From: Bacteroidia bacterium
GTDB lineage: Bacteria; Bacteroidota; Bacteroidia; B-17B0; Aurantibacillaceae
Length of the DNA: 51,710 nucleotides
Direction: 5' to 3'
NCBI GenBank assembly: GCA_026415195.1
Contig: JAOAHO010000005.1
Location: 1 to 51,710 of the forward strand
Shown here piece by piece: positions 1 to 8,483 of the stretch (position 1 is the stretch's first letter; each line of letters opens with the position of its first letter). A program made the translations under genes and the position numbers. The notes under the pieces were generated by a model, which saw only the letters and a list, made by a program, of their open reading frames with translations, ran no database searches and was not told the origin of the DNA.

Positions 1-945
1 CGTCAAGGTGGCAGAAGCGCCCGCACAAATTGTGCCCGAAGAAGAGGCGCTTACCGGTGGCAACGGATGTACGATGACGGTAGCGGTTGAAGTTTTGGAA
101 CACCCGATAGTGTTTGTGCCGGTTACCGAGTAGGTTGTGGTTACGCTTGGGCTTACAGTTATGGAATTGGTATTGGCATTCGTACTCCAGGTGTAGGAAT
201 TAGCCCCCGTTGCACTTAAAGTAAGCGTATTTCCCGCACAAATGTTTGATGCTCCCTGAATCGCCACATTAGGAGAAGGGTTAACCGTAATGTCTGAAGT
301 GGCAGTATTGGAACTGAGGCAGCCCGCGGCGCTGGCGCCAATCACCGTGTAGCTGGTACTTACGGTGGGGCTTACCACAAAGGTTCCGCCCTGAACCGTA
401 TAGGATGCGGCTCCTGTTGGCGTTATGGTAAAGGACTGGCCCGAGCAAATGGTTCCGGAGTTAACCGAAATGGTTGGAGTAGTATTTAAAGTAATCGAAG
501 CTGTATTGTTTCCTGACGATAAACATCCTGCAGAGGAAGTACCAGTAACGGTATAAACAACGGATGCCGATGGGGTAATGACAATGGATGAAGCATTGCT
601 GCCACCGGGATTCCAGGTATAGGACTGAGCGCCGCTTGCCGCCAGCGTGGCCGATTGCCCGCTGCACACCGATACGTTGGTGGCAGAGAGGGTGATGGTA
701 GGTGAAGGATTGATGCTCAATGTTTGAGGCAATGTTTGGGCCGAACACCCCGGTGCTCCGCTTAGCAGGGCATAATAAGAACCCGAAGAGGTAGGGGCAA
801 AGGTGGAAGAGGTGGCGCCGGATATGGCCACCGTTCCCTGATACCACTGATAGTTTAAAGTTGCGGTATTACCCGTAACGCTTATTACAGGAGGAGTTGA
901 TGAACAATAGGGCGTAGATCCGCTGACTGCCACTGAGGTGCTTAC
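1..945 (-). repeat. Tandem Ig-like repeat segment of the left-edge gene
   Basis: About four coding repeats of roughly 75-85 residues. Each contains a C-x-G-x-S/T-x-T-L core, a YTW or similar strand, a V-Y-T-V-x-G strand and a G-C pair. The DNA is diverged, so this is a protein-level repeat. The same repeat family fills the right-edge gene, which makes both window ends difficult for assembly. Confidence 0.7.
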
Positions 946-3576
946 GGGCGATGTACATCCCGGAATTCCCCATATCGAAAGCGAACTGCTGATTTCATTG
1001 GCAGCAATCACAATGTGCATTCCGTTGGGGCTTTCGCTTTGGGGAATGAAGATGACGCCTTCCGCACCGCGATCGGGGCCGTTGGTGGTAATGTTTCGGT
1101 TATTGACGTAAGTAATATACACCGGAGAAGCAGGATTGGTAATATCATACACCATCACACCCCCTATACGCTCAAGGGCGATGAAAGCATATACGTTGTT
1201 TCCGATTTTTCCTATGGCCACGCCTTCCGGCTCGGGGCCCTTATCATCGCTGCGGTCTTTTTTGGTGGCCACGGTGTTGTTGGCATTGAACATCACGGAA
1301 AAAGTATTTTTTGATGTGATGCGCTCGAAATCATTGCGGCTGTCGTAAACAAGGTTTCCGGTTGTGGCATTCCAAATGGAAAACGACCTTCCTCCGTAAA
1401 CATAAAGGGTGTCAAAGTCATTGTCATTGTCAATGTCGCCGTTACGGTTTGTGCAGCGCAAACGTCCGAGCACGCTGTTGTGCTTTAAATCCGCCTGATT
1501 AGGAAACAAGGTGGGATCAAGGTTGAGTTGGCTAACCCTTCTTTCTTCGTTAAATGTGGCATATTCCCTCGCATCGCCTTCATTGGCCGTAACCAGATAG
1601 ACGTTGGAACCCACCGAATAAGAATAAATCGCATCGGGCTGATAAAAGGCCTTCACGGGAAAGTTGGAAATATTGACTCCAAAAGTTTGATCCGACACAT
1701 CCATGGCATTCAGGGCATTGTTATAATCTTTCGTGCCCAGGGCTTTAATCCAGTTGATGGTATTGTTTGTAAGGTTGATTTCCACGATGGCATTATTTTC
1801 CTGAAGCGTAACCCATGCTTTGCTGTCGTCGGGGGAAATGGCAATATATTCCGGTTCAAAATCCTTAGATGCAATGTTATGTGGCCCGTATATTCTGATA
1901 CCCTGTGCTTTCAAAGTTGCTTCTTGTCCGTTATAGACCGTAAATGTGATGTGCGAAACGTTCGATTGGGTAATGTTTTGAACACCCGGAGTTATATCTA
2001 CGATGGTGATGGAACCGTCGGGATCATTGGTGGGGCTGACGGAGTAATTTGCGTTCGGCTCGCCCTCGTTGGCCGTTAAGACGCGCGTTCCGGCATGGTT
2101 AAAGCAAACCATATCGGGCATCATACCGGCTTTCACGGATTTAATGAAATTTCCGTTAGCATCAAAAAATGCAATGCGACCTGAGTCCTGGGGATTGGTG
2201 TTGTTTTCCAACGCCACGGCAACGGTACCGTTTTTCACTGCCACCGAATTAATGCTTCCCAAAGTGGCCATGGGAACAGAAGCAATAAGGGAAGGAGAGG
2301 ATGGGTTGATGAAGTTTACGATATCCAGCTTGTTGCCGGCGCTGTTGGCAATATACAAACGCTGGGTGGTGGGATCATGAACCACAATCTCTGCGGAATT
2401 TGACCCTGACAAAGAATTGGAAAAGCTTGAAAGCAACTGAAGCGTAAGGGCATTGGAGGGCATGGGGGTGGGGGTATCATCATCGTTGATGTACAGCGCG
2501 CATAATGATGCGGAAGCCACAATGGAAGCATTGCTTACAGCAGAAATTCTGAGAATGACATATTCGTCGTTTTCCTGAATGTTGTCGTTATTAATGGTGA
2601 AAGTGATGGGGAAAGAAGTGTTGGATGGTGTATGTGCGGCCACGGACAGTGTGGTGGCGGCAAGGGTGTAATCGGAGGAAGAAGCATTCGACCAGTTGGA
2701 AACCACGATGTTAATTTGCGATGATGAAGTGCTGGAAGAATTAATTTTTACATAGATATTTACAAGGGTGTTGTTTTCCGTCACACTGGTATCATTTTTC
2801 AGGAACGCAAATGCCATGGGTCCTGTAGAATTGGAGGTTAGCGAGATTGATGAAGAGTAGGACATGGCAGTGGAAGGCGTGATGGCAGCAGTTCTTGGCG
2901 TAACCCAACTGTTGCTGCTGGTATTGAATGTGCCGCTAAGTGTAAGTATGTCGGCATTCGGGTCGGGGGCATAATAACTGCCCGAGTTCAGTTTACCACC
3001 GGAGTAAAAATCATTCACCGGAAGCTGATATCCATCCATTCCGGCATTCACAATGGAAGTGCCAAGGCCTGTTCCCCAGAAAACGGCATCGGTAGGGACG
3101 GTGGAAGAAGTAATTTGGGATACGGGCTTATCGAAAACGGCTATTCCGTCGGCATTAGCGCCACCATTTCCGAACACCCCGGCAGCGTTGGCCGTTCCTA
3201 TGCCTCCGTCTCCGTTGACGTACTTAACGTTTAATGCTTTAATAACATTTTGGGTTGGGGTCATGCACGATCCGCCCACATAAACCACCTGTCCTGTGGA
3301 AACCGTGCCCTGATTAATTTCAAAGGCATAAGTGAGAGTTCCTCCGGCCACCCAGCCCTGCGTGGTGGCAACACCGTTATTGTTGACGATAATGGTATAG
3401 GGTGTTTGTTGAAAGTTGATGTATTTGGTGGCAATCAGTTCCACATATTCTTTACAGGAGTCAGTGCCAGGGGGGTTAATATAAACCTCGCTGATGGCAA
3501 GGCCGGGGTTTTGTGAATAGAAGGAGTTAACCTGAATAAATACCCCCATAAAAAAGAAGAAGGGTAAATATTTCAT
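1..3576 (-). CDS. Secreted multidomain repeat protein, C-terminus cut off by window edge
   Basis: This frame is open from the ATG at 3576 to base 1 (1192 codons), with no stop inside the window. It begins with a signal peptide (MKYLPFFFFMGVFIQVNS). Next comes a lamin-tail-like region (about residues 22-130, opening LAISEVYINPPG) and a Calx-beta-like segment (about 242-367). A choice-of-anchor-I beta-propeller-type domain follows (about 375-870), with its signature stretches TANEGEPN and GPEPEGVAIG. From about 872 on there are tandem Ig-like repeats of the 'CSGQSATLAASGAQSYTW' type. Known families with this layout are secreted through T9SS and carry a C-terminal sorting domain; that part is not present here. 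The right-edge gene (48705-51710) has exactly such a C-terminus, on the same strand and in compatible phase. The domain names are recognised by eye; the function is probably surface adhesion or binding and is not established. Confidence 0.88.
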   Translation of the reverse strand, partial: MKYLPFFFFMGVFIQVNSFYSQNPGLAISEVYINPPGTDSCKEYVELIATKYINFQQTPYTIIVNNNGVATTQGWVAGGTLTYAFEINQGTVSTGQVVYVGGSCMTPTQNVIKALNVKYVNGDGGIGTANAAGVFGNGGANADGIAVFDKPVSQITSSTVPTDAVFWGTGLGTSIVNAGMDGYQLPVNDFYSGGKLNSGSYYAPDPNADILTLSGTFNTSSNSWVTPRTAAITPSTAMSYSSSISLTSNSTGPMAFAFLKNDTSVTENNTLVNIYVKINSSSTSSSQINIVVSNWSNASSSDYTLAATTLSVAAHTPSNTSFPITFTINNDNIQENDEYVILRISAVSNASIVASASLCALYINDDDTPTPMPSNALTLQLLSSFSNSLSGSNSAEIVVHDPTTQRLYIANSAGNKLDIVNFINPSSPSLIASVPMATLGSINSVAVKNGTVAVALENNTNPQDSGRIAFFDANGNFIKSVKAGMMPDMVCFNHAGTRVLTANEGEPNANYSVSPTNDPDGSITIVDITPGVQNITQSNVSHITFTVYNGQEATLKAQGIRIYGPHNIASKDFEPEYIAISPDDSKAWVTLQENNAIVEINLTNNTINWIKALGTKDYNNALNAMDVSDQTFGVNISNFPVKAFYQPDAIYSYSVGSNVYLVTANEGDAREYATFNEERRVSQLNLDPTLFPNQADLKHNSVLGRLRCTNRNGDIDNDNDFDTLYVYGGRSFSIWNATTGNLVYDSRNDFERITSKNTFSVMFNANNTVATKKDRSDDKGPEPEGVAIGKIGNNVYAFIALERIGGVMVYDITNPASPVYITYVNNRNITTNGPDRGAEGVIFIPQSESPNGMHIVIAANEISSSLSIWGIPGCTSPVSTSVAVSGSTPYCSSTPPVISVTGNTATLNYQWYQGTVAISGATSSTFAPTSSGSYYALLSGAPGCSAQTLPQTLSINPSPTITLSATNVSVCSGQSATLAASGAQSYTWNPGGSNASSIVITPSASVVYTVTGTSSAGCLSSGNNTASITLNTTPTISVNSGTICSGQSFTITPTGAASYTVQGGTFVVSPTVSTSYTVIGASAAGCLSSNTATSDITVNPSPNVAIQGASNICAGNTLTLSATGANSYTWSTNANTNSITVSPSVTTTYSVTGTNTIGCSKTSTATVIVHPLPPVSASSSGTICAGASATLT

Positions 3577-3684
3577 AATGTTGAATTTTAGGTTCTAAGT
3601 AACATGCAACTTTCATTATAAGAATTAAAATATGCTTATTAAAATTTTAAAAAAAGTTTTTTTAGATGTAAAGCAATTATTAAA

Positions 3685-3712
3685 TTGTTTTAAAAAAAAT
3701 GAATTACTTTTA
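3685..3712 (+). promoter_or_regulatory. Candidate Bacteroidota promoter (TTG-N17-TACTTTTA)
   Basis: TTG at 3685-3687 is followed after 17 bases by TACTTTTA at 3705-3712. This resembles the Bacteroidota TTG-N17-19-TAnnTTTG pattern apart from its last base. It lies just before the ATG at 3717 and downstream of the alternative ATG at 3699, so it argues for the 3717 start, with little or no leader. Confidence 0.4.
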
Positions 3713-3716
3713 CATC

Positions 3717-5147
3717 ATGAAATTTCGTTTATGGATATTGGCATTTATATCAGTTGGCTTTCTGACTTTTTGCAATATAAAAGATAAAGAAAAAGAAAAA
3801 AATAAGGAAATTTTTGTCAAAGTTGTTATAAAAAATCCTTCTGATAGTATTTTAAAATTAATACAGAAAAATTTTGTACACGATCTTGATGAAACAGATA
3901 CATTAAAGTTAAAAAACGGAATGGTGGTTTTTCAAATGAATCATTCAAAAGGAGGATTTTATGATTTAGAATATGCGAACGAAACAATTGATTTGTTTTT
4001 ATGGCCCGGTGATAGTGTGATTGTTGAATTTGATGCCAATCGTATAGATTCCAGCATTACCTTTTCAGGAAAAGGATCTGTTAAAAATAATTTCCTTTCC
4101 AAAGAAAACTTACTTTTCAGAACACCTGAAAAATTAATTGAAAAAGAAAAATATTTTTATAAATCAAAGGATAGTTTCTTGTTGTTAACTCAGGATTATT
4201 ATCGATGTATTGAAAGATTATTACAATCCTATAAGCCGGAAACATTTTCTGATTCTGTTTTTTTTAATTTGAAAAAAAGAATTTTAAAATATGATTTTTG
4301 TAAAGATAAAATTTTTTACAAACCAAGATATGAATTTTTCAAAAAGACCTTGAATTTGCCGGATCAAAATTATGATCCGGATGAAACTTGGCTCAAACCT
4401 TTTACTGAATTAAACGTAGATGATACAACAATGCTGATTTATTATAATTTTAGTTATTTTGTAAACTATGATTATATTCCATTATATGTTTTTAAGGATA
4501 AATACAGTTTGGATAAACACACAAAATATATTTTTGAAAATTTTAAAAAAATTAAATATCCCATACTATATGGATTTATTTTAGTAAATCTTAAAGCTGA
4601 TAATTTTGATGATTTAAAACCCAATTGCGACACAATTTTATTGAGGAACGATATTCCTGAAAAATGGAAATCGGTTTTGATGGCTTTGATGAAAAAAATT
4701 GAAAAAATCAGAAAGGGTGCTGATTTTCCATCGTTCACATTTAAAGACAGTTCCAATAATGATGTGCTTTTTAAGCACAATCCGAACAAAGTTATGTATA
4801 TTGATGTATGGGCTACTTTTTGTAAGCCATGTATGGTGGAATGGCCGAATTATGAAAAACTTGTTTCTCGTTTTAAAGATAAGCCTGTAAGATTTGTAAG
4901 CATTTCGATGGATCCTAACCGGGAATCTTGGTTAAATTACATCAGAAAAAAGAAGCTTCCTATAGAACATTACATAGTTCCTGAGAATTTCGATTCGGAG
5001 TTTGCAAAAACTTTTTGCATAGATGGCGTTCCGCAATACATTATGGTTGATGGTAAAGGTAAAATATTTTCAACAGACGCTCCCAGGCCATCAAGTACTA
5101 AAGCGGATTCCCTATTAAATCTATGTATAAAAAATACTGTGCAGTAA
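3717..5147 (+). CDS. TlpA-like thioredoxin-fold lipoprotein
   Basis: Predicted periplasmic thiol-disulfide oxidoreductase of the TlpA/ResA group, 476 residues from this start. The N-terminus MKFRLWILAFISVGFLTFC looks like a lipoprotein signal ending at Cys19, although Phe before the Cys is not ideal. A long N-terminal region follows, of the kind seen in Bacteroidota DUF4369-type TlpA proteins (GKGSVKNNF stretch). The C-terminal thioredoxin domain carries C369-K-P-C372 in the context VWATFCKPCMVEW and the cis-Pro region DGVPQYIMVD. An in-frame ATG at 3699 would add six residues before the signal and lies upstream of the promoter-like element. The gene is strikingly AT-rich compared with the genes on both sides, which suggests a different origin. 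Its stop overlaps the next gene by 25 bases. The substrate is unknown. Confidence 0.85.
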   Translation: MKFRLWILAFISVGFLTFCNIKDKEKEKNKEIFVKVVIKNPSDSILKLIQKNFVHDLDETDTLKLKNGMVVFQMNHSKGGFYDLEYANETIDLFLWPGDSVIVEFDANRIDSSITFSGKGSVKNNFLSKENLLFRTPEKLIEKEKYFYKSKDSFLLLTQDYYRCIERLLQSYKPETFSDSVFFNLKKRILKYDFCKDKIFYKPRYEFFKKTLNLPDQNYDPDETWLKPFTELNVDDTTMLIYYNFSYFVNYDYIPLYVFKDKYSLDKHTKYIFENFKKIKYPILYGFILVNLKADNFDDLKPNCDTILLRNDIPEKWKSVLMALMKKIEKIRKGADFPSFTFKDSSNNDVLFKHNPNKVMYIDVWATFCKPCMVEWPNYEKLVSRFKDKPVRFVSISMDPNRESWLNYIRKKKLPIEHYIVPENFDSEFAKTFCIDGVPQYIMVDGKGKIFSTDAPRPSSTKADSLLNLCIKNTVQ

Positions 5148-6100
5148 TTGTTTTTTTATTTTATAATACAATGATTGCACAGTTTCCCGGTCCTGTGGGA
5201 ACTCCGGGAACTACGGCTATTTTTAAAGACAGCACTATTTTTGTTAACTGGGCTTCTAATTGTGTGGTTACCCGCGGATTTATGGATATTGCACAACCCA
5301 CTTTGGGCCTTACATCATTTGGTGCCGACACCAACGGAACCAAAAAAGCCGGCGTAAACGGCGTAGTAAGTTTGGGCGACGGGGGATACGCCATCCTTAC
5401 TTTTCCAAAGCCCATCATGAACGGCCCCGGCCCCGATTTTGCCGTCTTTGAAAACGCCTTTAACGATACCTTCCTTGAACTTGCATTTGTGGAAGTCAGC
5501 AGCGATGGGATAAATTACTTCCGCTTCCCTTCCGTTTCCAACACCCAAACCCTAACCCAAATCGGGCCTTTTTCCAATAGCGGGGATGCCACCAAATTAC
5601 ACAATCTGGCAGGCAAATACCGCGTGAACTACGGCACCCCTTTCGACTTACAAGACATGCTCAACATTCCTGGCCTTAACGTCAATCACATTACCCACGT
5701 AAAGGTAATTGACGTGGTGGGATGCATCCAAGCCCCGTATGCTACCTACGATTCACAAAACAAACCCATCAATGACCCTTATCCGACCAATTTCAATACC
5801 GGCGGATTCGACCTGGATGCCGTTGGGGTTATTCATCAAAATAACAATGTAGGATTAACGGAAAATGAATGGGTATCATCCCTTATTGCCTATCCCCAAC
5901 CTGCTTCCGACTTTGTGTATGTGTCGCTTCCTTCGGGACTTGTCCCCGAACAAATCATTCTCTATGACATGAGCGGAAAAAAAGTTGCCATTGAAAAACA
6001 ACCCGTGATTGAAACTCGCCATCTTACTTCGGGAATTTATTGGTTGGAAATTCAAACTAACGAAACATTCTTAAGAAAAAAAATATTCATCAGTAAATAA
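5123..6100 (+). CDS. T9SS type A cargo protein, uncharacterised beta-rich domain
   Basis: A 325-residue exported protein. It has a signal peptide (MYKKYCAVIVFLFYNTMIAQ) and a central domain with the segments LTFPKPIMNGPGPDFAVFEN and EVSSDGINYFRFPS. That pattern recurs in a family of bacterial cell-surface proteins whose function I do not know. The last 75 or so residues form a typical type A sorting domain (YPQPASDFVYVSLP, LYDMSGKKV, LTSGIYWLEI), so the protein is probably exported by T9SS and either anchored or released. The start overlaps the preceding TlpA-like gene by 25 bases, so the two may be co-transcribed, although their base compositions differ sharply. Confidence 0.85.
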   Translation: MYKKYCAVIVFLFYNTMIAQFPGPVGTPGTTAIFKDSTIFVNWASNCVVTRGFMDIAQPTLGLTSFGADTNGTKKAGVNGVVSLGDGGYAILTFPKPIMNGPGPDFAVFENAFNDTFLELAFVEVSSDGINYFRFPSVSNTQTLTQIGPFSNSGDATKLHNLAGKYRVNYGTPFDLQDMLNIPGLNVNHITHVKVIDVVGCIQAPYATYDSQNKPINDPYPTNFNTGGFDLDAVGVIHQNNNVGLTENEWVSSLIAYPQPASDFVYVSLPSGLVPEQIILYDMSGKKVAIEKQPVIETRHLTSGIYWLEIQTNETFLRKKIFISK

Positions 6101-6174
6101 AACAACACTTCAACATACGTTCTTTTTAAAAACCCGAACCTCAAAAGTTTGTTATATATTTACGGAAGTATTTC

Positions 6175-7302
6175 ATGAACGTTGAGGAAATTCTGAATAA
6201 AGCCCTGGATCTGAAAGATATTGATGTTGAAGAAGCGGAATTTCTTTACCACAATGCTGCTCTTCCGGAATTAATGCTGGCAGGACATCACCTCAGAAAC
6301 CTTCACAAAAATAACAGTCCCTACGTAACCTGGATGATCGATCGCAACGTGAACACCACCAACGTATGTGTGGCCAATTGCAAGTTCTGCAATTTCTTTC
6401 GCGTTCCCGGTCATCCTGAAAGTTACGTTACGGACATCGAAACATATAAAAGAAAAATTGAAGAAACTATCCGATGGGGTGGAGATCAGCTCCTGCTTCA
6501 GGGAGGACATCATCCCGAATTGGGTTTGGAGTATTATGTTAACTTATTCTCTCAGTTAAAATCCTTATATCCGAATATCAAATTACATGCCCTGGGCCCT
6601 CCGGAAATAGTTCATATTTCCAAAATCAGCCACAAGTCTTATGAAGATTGCCTGATTGCACTTAGGAATGCCGGCCTCGACAGTTTGCCCGGTGCCGGGG
6701 CGGAAATCCTGTCGAACCGTGTCAGAAGGTTGATAAGCAAAGGAAAATGTTCCGGAGAAGAATGGCTGGAAGTAATGCGTGTGGCCCACAAATTAAACAT
6801 CCCCACTTCTTCTACCATGATGTTCGGCCATGTGGAAACCATACGGGAACGTATGGAACATATTTTATCCATGCGCAATCTTCAAGCCCAAAAACCAACG
6901 TATTCGAAAGGGTTTCTTGCGTTTATTCCCTGGCCTTATCAGGACGAAGGGACAGTGTTGAGAAGAATCCGCAACATAAAAAACGAATGTTCCCCCAACG
7001 AGTACATCCGTATGATAGCCCTTTCCAGGATACTGCTGAACAACATAGAAAACATTCAGGCCAGTTGGCTGACGGTGGGCAAGAAAACTGCTCAGGTTTG
7101 CCTCCACGCCGGAGCCAACGATATGGGCAGCATCATGCTGGAGGAAAACGTGGTCAGTGCGGCCGGAGCTCCGCACCGCTTCACCTACAAACAAATTCAG
7201 GAGGCCATCAGCGAAGCAGGGTTCATCCCCCGCCTGCGTACCCAAACCTATGAATTCCGCGAAATACCCGAAAACATCGAAGAACAGGTTATTGATTATT
7301 GA
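6175..7302 (+). CDS. mqnC: Cyclic dehypoxanthinyl futalosine synthase (radical SAM)
   Basis: MqnC converts dehypoxanthinyl futalosine to its cyclic form in the futalosine route to menaquinone. The 375-residue length fits the family. The radical-SAM cluster motif is C65-x3-C69-x2-C72 (CVANCKFCNFFR). Other family segments are LLQGGHHPELGLEYY, LHALGPPEI, GLDSLPGAGAEIL and TSSTMMFGHVET. The other mqn genes are not in this window. The stop overlaps the ATG of the OmpA-like gene by one base (TGATG), so the two are probably translationally coupled. A TATATTTA element at 6155-6162 may be its -7 box, but no matching -33 box is seen. The identification is secure from the motif set; the presence of a working futalosine pathway is inferred. 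Confidence 0.95.
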   Translation: MNVEEILNKALDLKDIDVEEAEFLYHNAALPELMLAGHHLRNLHKNNSPYVTWMIDRNVNTTNVCVANCKFCNFFRVPGHPESYVTDIETYKRKIEETIRWGGDQLLLQGGHHPELGLEYYVNLFSQLKSLYPNIKLHALGPPEIVHISKISHKSYEDCLIALRNAGLDSLPGAGAEILSNRVRRLISKGKCSGEEWLEVMRVAHKLNIPTSSTMMFGHVETIRERMEHILSMRNLQAQKPTYSKGFLAFIPWPYQDEGTVLRRIRNIKNECSPNEYIRMIALSRILLNNIENIQASWLTVGKKTAQVCLHAGANDMGSIMLEENVVSAAGAPHRFTYKQIQEAISEAGFIPRLRTQTYEFREIPENIEEQVIDY

Positions 7303-8483
7303 TGCGTATTAAAGGCCTGCAATTGGTTTTCTGTTTTTGGAGTATTTTATATAGAGTACTTTATGCACAAAACCTAATCCCCGATTCGAGTTTCGAAAAA
7401 AATAACACCGTTCCGGTGGAGTACTCTGCCATCGGGGCTAACGCATATTGGAAATCCCCCACCCGGGGAACTCCCGACTTGTTTTGCAGGTGCAAAAACA
7501 AAAAGTTGGCTAAAATTTCAGTTGTGAACGTGCCTTCCAATGCCATGGGCATTCAGGAGCCAAAATCAGGAAACTGCTATGCCGGCCTCTTTTGTGTCTC
7601 GCACGGGTATTACCGTGAATATCTGCAAACCGAATTGAGCGCTCCATTGGAAGCAGGAAAAGAATATGTGGTGAGATTTTATATCAGCTTATCGGACTAT
7701 TCCACTCTAACAGCCGATAAAATCGGAATTTGTTTACTGAATCAACCCCTCAGGCAGGAGCATTCCGATTATATCCGGAATCTGAACCCTGTGTATATAC
7801 CTTTGGATCCGGATCCGGGTACCGATACGGAACAATGGCATGAAAAAAGCTTTTTATATAAGGCGAGGGGAGGAGAAAAATACTTGCTTTTGGGTACGTT
7901 TGAACTGCGAAAACTTCGCCTGACCGGAAGAGAAGTACCCAAAAATCTTAGTACACCAATTTACAAAAAGGAACCCCGAGATGCCTACTATTACTTTGAT
8001 GATGTGAGCATCACAGAATACAAGCCGGAACCTGAGGAAAAAGAGTTTTCTGAAATTAGTTCAGAGGATTTAGCAACAAATGATCCTCCTGAAGTCGTTA
8101 CGGTTGGCCCCGCTTCAGAACCCTTTTTACATACTGATTCAGTGATGGTTTTTAAAAACCTGCTTTTTAAAACCGGAAAGTGGGAAATCGAAAAATCATC
8201 TTTTTCCGAGTTGGATTTGTTGGCTAAAAAAATGAACGAAGATAAAACGCTAAAAATTGAAATCTACGGCCACACCGACAAAAAAGGAAATGAATTAAAA
8301 AACAAGCAACTCTCAGAAAACCGTGCCAAAGCCGTCGCTGAATACCTGATGGAAAAAGGAATAGAGAACTATCGCATCGTGTATGTGGGATTTGGGAGTT
8401 CCAGGCCTGTTGCCGATAACCTGAGCGAAGAAGGCAGAAAGCAAAACAGAAGGGTGGAGTTTGTTTTGTACAGGCAGAATTAA
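7302..8483 (+). CDS. OmpA-family outer-membrane/peptidoglycan-binding protein
   Basis: About 393 residues. A signal peptide is followed by an N-terminal carbohydrate-binding-like region (NLIPDSSFEKNN and GNCYAGLFCVS). The C-terminal OmpA-like domain (about 285-393) contains IEIYGHTDKKGNE, LSENRAKAVAEYLMEKG and VGFGSSRPVADN. In this family the Asp/Arg pair of the TD...R helix binds the meso-diaminopimelate of peptidoglycan. I chose the ATG at 7302, which overlaps the mqnC stop by one base, over the TTG three bases earlier. It converges on the SpoIIE-type gene with a 4-base overlap of the coding ends, leaving no room for a separate terminator. The N-terminal ligand is unknown. Confidence 0.88.
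   Translation: MRIKGLQLVFCFWSILYRVLYAQNLIPDSSFEKNNTVPVEYSAIGANAYWKSPTRGTPDLFCRCKNKKLAKISVVNVPSNAMGIQEPKSGNCYAGLFCVSHGYYREYLQTELSAPLEAGKEYVVRFYISLSDYSTLTADKIGICLLNQPLRQEHSDYIRNLNPVYIPLDPDPGTDTEQWHEKSFLYKARGGEKYLLLGTFELRKLRLTGREVPKNLSTPIYKKEPRDAYYYFDDVSITEYKPEPEEKEFSEISSEDLATNDPPEVVTVGPASEPFLHTDSVMVFKNLLFKTGKWEIEKSSFSELDLLAKKMNEDKTLKIEIYGHTDKKGNELKNKQLSENRAKAVAEYLMEKGIENYRIVYVGFGSSRPVADNLSEEGRKQNRRVEFVLYRQN

Noticed and set aside
1015-2380. Plus-strand open frames at 1015-1314, 1528-2079 and 2069-2380
   Set aside because: They are antisense to a single open minus-strand frame with recognisable domains, and none of their products resembles a known protein.
3053-3516. Plus-strand frames near 3053-3516
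   Set aside because: Antisense shadows of the signal peptide and lamin-tail region of the left-edge gene.
6747-7253. A 168-residue plus-strand frame within mqnC
   Set aside because: Out-of-frame shadow of a clearly identified radical-SAM gene; composition is unlike a real protein.
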